Made by a program: the position numbers and the translations under genes. From Podochytrium sp. JEL0797 (lineage: Eukaryota; Chytridiomycota; Chytridiomycetes; Chytridiales; Chytriomycetaceae): a stretch of 11,465 nt of DNA. This document shows, piece after piece, positions 1 through 5,918 of the stretch (the first letter of the stretch is position 1; each line of letters opens with the position of its first letter). Where the stretch lies: NCBI GenBank assembly GCA_027596195.1, contig JADGJG010000878.1, positions 1-11,465 of the forward strand, in the 5' to 3' direction. The notes under the pieces are model-generated. The model saw nothing but the letters and a program-made list of their open reading frames with translations, was not told the DNA's origin and searched no databases.

Positions 1-204
1 GCGTCCCTCCCATCGGTGGGTTTCTTTACTTGCTTTCATATTCTACGTGATTCTAATACAATGTTTACCGTACAGGGTTTCCGCGCCTGATTCGCAAGGT
101 GGATTTCAAGCGTTTTTTTGTTTCCGGATGCGCAACCACGGCGAAAGTGAGTGTTTGTTTTTGTTTTCGATCTACAAACTGATCTCTGTTCTCACTAGCT
201 CTGA
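1..204 (+). CDS. 3' end of an unrecognised spliced gene (partial)
   Basis: No family is recognised. The start lies outside the window. Positions 1-15 read as exon (V-P-P-I plus the first base of a Gly codon). They are followed by a 60-nt intron (16-75, GTGGGT...TACAG) with a CTAAT branch-like site near 53-57. Exon 76-146 then reads in phase as [19 protein letters not shown] and continues TTAK. A second intron, 147-198 (GTGAGT...CACTAG), would lead to Leu and a TGA at 202-204, ending the protein. Support comes from a second copy: 1102-1161 repeats positions 1-60 and is preceded by an open frame ending in the same RVPPIG peptide. The overlap with the proposed H2A first exon means that one of the two models must be wrong or that splicing is shared. 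The model is an inference from splice sites and phase only. Confidence 0.35.
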
Positions 205-675
205 ACCACATCCCCGTCATCAACAACGTCCCGGCCAACCCCGACCTCGCACCTGCCGCTGTACCCGCCACCCCCACCTGCAGCTCCAGCTGCGGAGCTT
301 ATCCCCGCGCCAGCGACCACCACCACCCCTCCAACCTGCCACCTCCCAAAGGTCACCAAGAAGGGTCGCAAAACTGGCGTGGAATCTCGCTCGTCGCGCG
401 CTGGACTCCGGTTCCCCGTCGGCCACATCCACCGCCTCCTCCGCAAGGGAAACTACGCCAAACGCGTCGGATCCACTGCCCCCGTTCTCCTCACATCGGT
501 CCTCGAATACCTCGCCGCGGAAATCCTCGAGTTGGCTGGAACCGCTGCGCGTGACAACAAGAAGAGAATCGTCCCCAGACACTTGCTCATGGCCATTAGA
601 AACGACGAATTGCTGAACAAGTTGCTTGGAAACGTGACGATTGCGGAAGGGAGTGTTTTGCCAAAGAAGTTGTGA
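128..675 (+). CDS. Divergent histone H2A variant
   Basis: This is a core histone of the nucleosome that pairs with H2B. The histone fold is clear from 361: KKGRKTG, then [64 protein letters not shown] and VLPKKL, with stop TGA at 673-675. The start is unsettled because the histone frame has no ATG before an upstream TGA at 202. The best model joins ATG 128-146 to 284-675 through a 137-nt intron (147-283, GTGAGT...CTGCAG). That gives 136 aa, close to the usual H2A length of about 130. A shorter intron ending at 198 leaves a different frame. Compared with canonical H2A, one residue (the Thr after RDNKK) is missing in loop L2, the last Glu of the acidic patch (NDEE) is Leu, and about seven residues of the C-terminal docking segment are absent before LPKK. 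The tail lacks the SGRGK start. Family identity is certain; variant status and the first exon are inferred. Confidence 0.8.
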
Positions 676-769
676 TGGGGCTGAGAGGGTGTGTGTGTTT
701 TGTTGTTGTTTTTTGGCCTGTGTTTGTGTAACCGCGTATTTTTGTGTTTGAGCTGCTGAGAACGATTAG

Positions 770-775
770 AATAAA
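770..775 (+). terminator. AATAAA polyadenylation signal for the H2A gene
   Basis: An exact AATAAA lies 95 nt after the H2A stop codon, downstream of a GT-rich stretch (685-745). It suggests a polyadenylated histone mRNA. I saw no obvious histone stem-loop in the 3' region. Confidence 0.5.
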
Positions 776-896
776 GAGAGGGAGTGTGCGACTGTGTAAA
801 TTTATTCTTTCCATGTGCTATTTTCAAAAAAATCGACAGTCAAAACAAACGCGTCCACGAAACCGCGGAAACTTGGCACGCCACCTGCCCCGTTGA

Positions 897-1116
897 GCCC
901 CACACAATTACTTGTTGCGCTTTCCCGAACACTTCGAGATCGTTCAAGTGCGTTTGTTGAATTTAAACGCGATAGCGATCGACATTCAAAACAATGGCAT
1001 TCACGAAACCGCGAAAACTGTGGACCCCGAAAGAATGGTCGCGTTTCAGCAGCGTGTCGTGCTTGTCGACCCCGCGGGGGCCAAGTCGCACGAGCTGAGA
1101 CGCGTCCCTCCCATCG
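897..1116 (+). pseudogene. Duplicated fragment of the upstream unrecognised gene
   Basis: The frame is open from just after a TGA at 894 to the point where the sequence matches the window's left edge. It includes the peptides LLRFPEHFEIVQVRLLNLNA and DPERMVAFQQRVVLVDPAGA and ends RVPPIG. Positions 1102-1161 align with 1-60, covering the exon end and the start of the intron. At the expected donor this copy has GCAAGT (1117-1122), where the left copy has GTGGGT (16-21). No ATG begins the frame, no clear acceptor follows, and the similarity stops near 1161. It is therefore most likely a broken duplicate; a real gene using a GC-AG intron is the alternative. No known family is recognised. Confidence 0.4.
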
Positions 1117-1160
1117 GCAAGTTTTTTTTTGCCTTCCTCTTCCACGTGATTCTAATGCAA

Positions 1161-1568
1161 AGACAACATATTAAGAAGGGGTAAACCAACGCAAGAACAA
1201 GTCAAGAGCAATACTAACGCATGAATATACCAGAAAATCAATGTTAACACTAATTCATTAAGAATCGTGAAACTCAAACAGGGAGAGACGGGGAGACATC
1301 CTCCTAAAACCCTCCTCAAAGCTGAAGGGGAGAAGAAATACGGGGTGGGTTGTATATCGCCAAATTCAGGAAGTGCAGAGATATAGCAAAGCGCGCGAAA
1401 CAACAAGAATGCACTTGGTCATCAGAAGTGACAAGATATGACCATGGAGTGAGGTGTTTTGCCCGAGACGTTGTGATGGGCTGCGTGTTGAGAGAGCGTG
1501 TGACTGTGTGATTCCAAACGATCAACCGAACACGGAACAAGCGCGTCCACAAACCACAGACTTGGCAG
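1161..1568 (+). other. Intergenic stretch upstream of the DUF4436 array
   Basis: No gene is supported here; the short open frames on both strands lack start, splice or family signals. The part from about 1490 to 1568 resembles 774-880. Both contain a GAGAG...GTGTG.GACTGTGT segment and then a block reading GCGTCCAC.AAACC followed by ACTTGGCA. This suggests that the upstream region of the first DUF4436 gene was duplicated behind the H2A gene. Confidence 0.45.
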
Positions 1569-1587
1569 TTAAAAATAGAACGCAAAC
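1569..1587 (+). promoter_or_regulatory. Shared 19-nt leader of DUF4436 copy 1
   Basis: TTAAAAATAGAACGCAAAC ends 3 nt before the ATG and is identical to the sequence 3 nt before the ATG of the second copy. The AT-rich left half could be a TATA-like or initiator element with a very short 5' UTR, or the whole block could act in the mRNA leader. Identity is seen directly; function is inferred. Confidence 0.55.
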
Positions 1588-1590
1588 ATC

Positions 1591-2536
1591 ATGAGCGCCA
1601 TCACTCGTCCAAAACTCTTTGCCATCCTTCTCTGCATAACGTTGAGCGTCTGTGCAATTGTTGGAGGCCTGACGGCGATTGGAGTCACAGCCAAAAAGCA
1701 GGCGATCGGCAAGGAAGACTATTTCGTGAAATCGGACGAACCGGACCCAAACTCCGCGTTCATCGAAGTTGATGTCATCACATCTGGAATCGACCCTAAC
1801 GGATTAACTGCCCGAGTAATATACTCGTTTAATCTTTCAGGTAAGGGTCGCTTGCTTCCTTGCTCAATATGCGACGAGTTTTTGATTTTTTGAGGTAGAT
1901 TCGCTCCAAGTGCCGAATCGAAAACAGAACGCATACAACGAGCCAGCTGTCGAAATCAATTTGACTATCGCTTCTCAGACTTTCCGTTTCCCCATTGGGC
2001 AGCCACTGCTTCCTCAAGTCGCCAGCGTGCTCCTTGATGGCGACACAAATCAATATCCAGTTGACCAACTTTCCTTCACGTTCGCTGTGCAAGGAACTTA
2101 CGGAGTCTCATCCAACCCAAAACCACTCCCAGTGGTCCTGTACATGTCTGGTGTCCCAAACGGATTTAGCATTTTTTATGCCACCAACAACGCGGACGCG
2201 CTGTTGGAGGTCATTGGTAACGCCGACATCAGTCGAAGCCTGACCGTCAAGTCGTTTGCTATCATGTTGACCCTCGTGCTGTGGTTTCTGGCAATTATTG
2301 CTGGTTCTTTCACGTGCTGTGTTTGGATTTTCGAACGAAAGGCAGAGCCAGCGCATGTGGCGTTTATGTGCGCTTTGCTTTTCGCGTCGCCGAATGTCCG
2401 AAACACAATGCCGTCTGCTCCGCCTATTGGCGCTCTGATTGATCAAATGTGTCTGGTTTGGGTAATGATGATTCTTGGGGCGTGTGTGATGGCGCTGATG
2501 GTCAAACTGATCATGCAACTTGTGTCTGAAAAGTAA
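1591..2536 (+). CDS. DUF4436 family membrane protein, copy 1
   Basis: Two exons, 1591-1840 and 1899-2536, are joined across a 58-nt intron (GTAAGG...GGTAG, phase 1), giving 295 aa. The ATG is the first in frame and follows the shared leader. Residues about 8-32 form one membrane segment. A luminal or extracellular domain follows, with two N-glycosylation sequons (N81-L-S, N104-L-T) and the DUF4436 signature FRFPIGQPLLP (112-122), then DGD..QYP. Three C-terminal membrane segments follow (about 201-228, 232-248 and 268-291), with the conserved PNVRNTMPSAPPIGALID between the last two. The family is known only as a domain of unknown function found in bacteria and fungi, so no biochemical role can be given. 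It is the first of a tandem array and is about 80% identical to copy 2 in exon 1 but almost identical in parts of exon 2. Membrane location is predicted from hydrophobicity by eye. Confidence 0.85.
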
Positions 2537-2967
2537 ACTCGATTATCCACTTCATTTACTGGTTACTTTTGCTGGTTTCACATAGGAATTTTCGCCATAA
2601 TATGGCGAGATTTTATAACTGCCGGAAAGGCAATTTTTTCGCAATCTTTGCGTGTTTACCCTCCCATAAACTTAACGGAGAGTACCTCCCTGTCTCGGGG
2701 TAGCCAGCTCGTTTGTGAAACAGTTTGTTCCTAAAATACTATGCAATCACGCGTGTATTAACATCGTGATCACACTAAATAATGTCTCGCTCCTCTCGAA
2801 CCGAACCGCTGTTTTCATGAAAGCATTCCCACATTTTTTCCTTCATCACTACCTTTTTTCTTCCTATTTGTATAACTCGCACGGAAATTCGCATCGTCGT
2901 TTTTTGTTTCATTTTCATGCGGGACTACGTAAACGAAATAGGGGCTTAAAAATAGAACGCAAACGCC
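2537..2967 (+). other. Spacer between DUF4436 copies 1 and 2
   Basis: No gene is seen. Its first part (about 2565-2780) is a diverged repeat of the spacer after copy 2 (about 3945-4135). Shared blocks include GCGTGTTTACCCT.CCATAAACT, CGGGGTA.CCAG and GATCACACTA. The later part (about 2790-2945) is T-rich and leads to the leader of copy 2, so it probably holds that gene's promoter. I see no clear AATAAA after copy 1. Confidence 0.5.
2946..2964 (+). promoter_or_regulatory. Shared 19-nt leader of DUF4436 copy 2
   Basis: This is the same TTAAAAATAGAACGCAAAC as before copy 1, again 3 nt before the ATG. Bases further upstream are not similar between the copies, so the block stands out as retained or required. 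Confidence 0.55.
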
Positions 2968-3912
2968 ATGGGCGCCATAACTCGTAAAAAACTTGTTGCT
3001 ATCCTTCTCTGCATCACAATCAGCATCTTTGCAATTATTGGTGGCCTCACAGCAATTGGGGTCACAGCCAAAAAGCAGGCGATAGGAAAAGCAAACTATT
3101 TCGTGGAATCGGACGAACCCAACCAAAACTCCACGTTCATCGCAATTGATGTCGTTACGTCAGGAATCGACCCTAACGGATTGACTGCTCGATTGATTTA
3201 CTCGTTTAATCTTTCAGGTAAGGGTTGCTCGATTTCCTTTTCCATTTGCGTCGACTAACATTATTGGGTTTCAGAATCACTTCAATTAGGGGAACCAAAA
3301 CAGGTCATCTACCACGAGCCAGCTGTCGAAATCAATTTGACTATCGCTTCTCAGACTTTCCGTTTCCCCATTGGGCAACCACTGCTTCCCCAAGTCGCCA
3401 GCGTGCTCCTTGATGGCGACACAAATCAATATCCAGTTGACCAACTTTCCTTCACGTTCACCGTTCAAGGAACTTACGGAGTCTCAGCCAACCCAAAACC
3501 ACTCCCAGTAGTCCTGTTCATGTCTGGTGTCCCAAACGGATTCAGCATTTATTATTCCACCACCAACGTGGACGCGTTTTTGCAGGTAATTGGTGACGCC
3601 GATATTAGCCGAAGCGTGACCGTCAAGTCGTTTTCTCTCATGCTGACCCTCGTGCTGTGGCTTCTGGCGATTTTTGCTAGCACTTTCACGTGCTGTGTTT
3701 GGATTTTCGAACGAAAGGCAGAGCCCGCGTATGTGGCGTTTTTGTGCGCACTTCTCTTCGCGTCGCCGAATGTCAGAAACACAATGCCGTCTGCTCCGCC
3801 TATTGGCGCTCTGATTGATCAAATGTGTCTGGTTTGGGTAATGATGATTCTTGGGGCGTGTGTGATGACGCTGATGGTCAAACTGATCATGCAACTTGTG
3901 TTTGGAAAATAA
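2968..3912 (+). CDS. DUF4436 family membrane protein, copy 2
   Basis: Two exons, 2968-3217 and 3275-3912, are joined across a 57-nt intron (GTAAGG...TTTCAG, CTAAC branch-like site at 3255-3259). Intron position and phase match copy 1, and the product is likewise 295 aa. The layout is the same: an N-terminal membrane segment (about 8-32), sequons after SFNLS and EINLT, FRFPIGQP, and three C-terminal membrane segments. Differences from copy 1 cluster in exon 1 (for example GKANYF for GKEDYF) and in the segment before the second membrane helix (YYSTTNVDAF for FYATNNADAL), while 3316-3459 is nearly identical. Both copies appear intact and probably functional. Function is unknown. Start choice rests on the leader and on agreement with copy 1. 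Confidence 0.85.
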
Positions 3913-4175
3913 AGGCGATACTCCATTTAATTTACGGCTTGTTTTTGCTGGTTGCATGGGTGAGGACGTATCACGGAGTAAGGGGCATTTTAGCACTCTT
4001 AGCGTGTTTACCCTACCATAAACTGCATGAAGACTATTTCCTATTCGGGGTATCCAGCCTGTTTGTGAAGCAGCTTGTTCCTGTAGTTGATAAATGCCAT
4101 CGCTGCCTCCTTTATTACTGTCGCGATCACACTATCTTTCTCTTTCTGCCAGACTGTTTATTTTTTATGTGCAGT
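3913..4175 (+). other. Spacer between DUF4436 copy 2 and the truncated third copy
   Basis: It is a diverged repeat of the spacer after copy 1, up to about 4135. The sequence then turns pyrimidine-rich (TCTTTCTCTTTCTGCC and a T-run) and ends TTATGTGCAG at 4174, which resembles a splice acceptor directly before the third copy. The promoter, leader and first roughly three quarters of the gene expected here are missing. Confidence 0.5.
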
Positions 4176-4370
4176 GCGGAGCCACCGCATGTGGCGTTTT
4201 TGTGTGCACTGCTTTTCGCGTCACCAAATGTCCGAAACACAATGCCGTCTGCTCCGCCTATTGGCGCTCTGATTGACCAAATGTGTTTGGTGTGGGTTAT
4301 GATGATTCTGGGGGCGTGTGTGTTGTCTCTGATAGTCAAACTGATGATGCAGCTGGGGTATGGAAAATAA
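4176..4370 (+). pseudogene. Truncated third DUF4436 copy (3' end only)
   Basis: Its 64 codons plus TAA match the C-termini of copies 1 and 2: AEP..HVAFLCALLFASPNV, the RNTMPSAPPIGALIDQ core, VWVMMILGACV and a YGK end. This covers the last two membrane segments only. Compared with copy 2, roughly 15 codons differ silently and about 8 change the residue, with no frameshift or stop, so selection acted for much of its history. There is no initiator or leader; an AG preceded by a pyrimidine tract at 4173-4174 could be an acceptor. It is either a relic left by an internal deletion or an alternative terminal exon for copy 2. I favour the relic. Confidence 0.65.
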
Positions 4371-4701
4371 TCGAATTTTAACTCAACTTCAGTTGTGGTT
4401 TGTCGGGTTTTATCTTATGCCAAACTATTTAATTTATTAAATTGTATCGAATGTTTAATTGCTACGGCAAACACCTGCAAACGCAGCCAACACCCTGCGC
4501 AAATGTTCACGCGGAATCTGCCGCGTCAACTCGTTCCGGCAGACAATTCCCCCCTCGCGTTCCTCGCTACCTACTTTATTTCACGTTCTCATTTACTGGA
4601 ATGGGAAGAATTTGAGAACACACTCGACGCATCCCCGTTGTGCCCTCTTATGATGTCTTTTATTGAAATTGAAGCAAGTGAACGCAATCAACGTTCAAAG
4701 C
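4371..4701. other. Convergent intergenic region
   Basis: This lies between the end of the truncated DUF4436 copy (+) and the end of CDC34 (-). It is AT-rich at the left (AAACTATTTAATTTATTAAATTG around 4422-4444). Apart from the CDC34 poly(A) signal at 4659-4664, nothing recognisable is present. Confidence 0.5.
4659..4664 (-). terminator. AATAAA polyadenylation signal for CDC34
   Basis: TTTATT on the plus strand is AATAAA on the minus strand. It lies 37 nt after the CDC34 stop codon and is well placed for 3' end formation. Confidence 0.5.
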
Positions 4702-5765
4702 TCAGTCGTCACTTTCCTCGTCCTCGTCGTCGTCCTCATCATCATTCATATCATCATAGCTCTCTTCTGCCTCGTCATCGAACCAGAATGAATCGTCAGC
4801 TTCTTCCACTTCTTGTCGTTTCACTTGAAAATCCGCGGCTGCAAAATAATCCGTCAGACGCGAAGACACCATTACAGCTTTGACCTACCTGACTTTGGCA
4901 TTTCCAAATCTGCAGGTATATCCTTCTTTGACAGTTCCACCTGCTCCTTCACTTTACGGTCGAATCCTTCGCGGTCGTTTCGGAACAAGACCTATTTCCA
5001 AAATCGTGAACACAAATAATCCAACCAGCGAATGGAATACGCACGCTCGCATCGACATTCGCAGGACTCGAGACATTCGGGTCGTTGAGCAAGCTCACAA
5101 TGGACAACAAAATCGACTCGACGGTTTGCGTTGGATTCCACCGCTCTTCAGCCTTTTCACCCGACGTGGGATCGTCACCTGGTGGGTGGAGAATCGAGAT
5201 ACAGAGACGTCCATCGGCATATCTGTTTCGATTGTTTTGATGAGTGTCTGCGACACGCTCGGGAGCGCCCGTAAATTCGTCACGTACACGTTGGGATGCA
5301 GGAATGGATTGTTGAAGGTGAATGTGGGTGGGTTGAAGGGATAGTCGGTGGGGAACTTGATGGTTGACTGTTGTTTGTTTTCGGCGTCAGCGTGAATCCG
5401 GTTGTGAAACTGCGCTTCTCACCAGGAAATAGCCTCCCTCGTAGGGAGTATCCAGCGGGCCAATGATACCGACCTGCCACTCGAACATGTTGTCGGCCTT
5501 GAGCTCAACCTGCAAAACAAAGCAGTGGTGTTAGCGGTGATATGCCACTAGAGCCTAAAAGACAACGCCAGGCTTACGCGGAAGCCGGGGATCGGATTCT
5601 GCATGATCTCTAATAGGGCAGGTTGCATTTAGTGAGTATCCCGCGAGTTCGGTGCCCCCAAGCCCTGGGGAGGCTCGCACTCCAGGCGTGTTCTCGCTGA
5701 AGCGATAGGAAGCAAGGAACACGGAAGTTACCTTTGAATTGCCTCTGCAAAGCGTTGACTGCCAT
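4702..5765 (-). CDS. CDC34: E2 ubiquitin-conjugating enzyme, CDC34/UBE2R type
   Basis: This E2 enzyme carries ubiquitin as a thioester and, with SCF-type ligases, builds Lys48 chains on cell-cycle regulators. Seven exons on the minus strand: 5765-5732, 5609-5578, 5509-5423, 5367-5288, 5222-5045, 4991-4889 and 4838-4702. All six introns are GT-AG (50-122 nt) and phases agree, giving 216 aa. The protein begins [13 protein letters not shown]. It carries [20 protein letters not shown], the HPN motif (HPNV), the catalytic Cys85 in GRLCISIL, and the extended loop [16 protein letters not shown] typical of the CDC34/UBC7 group. It then has NVDASV and the CDC34-like SKKDIP...MPKS. An acidic tail ([16 protein letters not shown], then a D/E run) distinguishes it from tail-less UBC7 and matches the yeast CDC34 FWYD motif. 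The tail is much shorter than in yeast. Two exons are only 34 and 32 nt. It starts 153 bp downstream of the GDH2 stop on the same strand. Confidence 0.92.
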
Positions 5766-5918
5766 CGCGGTTGTTTTTCAAGAATCGAACTTTCGACAAA
5801 AATCGAAGCCCAAGGAACCGCAAAACAAAACACAAGTGAACCAAACGTGATAATTTGCACAAGACCCAAGCAATACAGAGATTAAACATCTTTAATAATA
5901 CACAACGCAGAACAAGAA

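Larger units (their letters stand above)
1569..4370 (+). repeat. Tandem array of about 1.38-kb DUF4436 units (2 full, 1 truncated)
   Basis: The unit length is 1377 bp, measured ATG to ATG (1591 to 2968). Genes and part of the spacers repeat in the same order and orientation, which is the mark of unequal crossing-over. The third unit keeps its spacer side and the gene's 3' end but has lost the middle. Confidence 0.75.

Noticed and set aside
47..616. 189-codon plus-strand frame rich in Pro, Arg and Ser
   Set aside because: It runs through introns and out of frame through the H2A fold, and its composition reflects the C-rich DNA.
2108..2518. Minus-strand frames antisense to the DUF4436 copies (also 3484-3996)
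   Set aside because: They repeat only because the sense genes are duplicated. They have no start context or family features.
4395..4883. 162-codon plus-strand frame
   Set aside because: Its second half is antisense to the acidic tail of CDC34, and the first half has no coding character.
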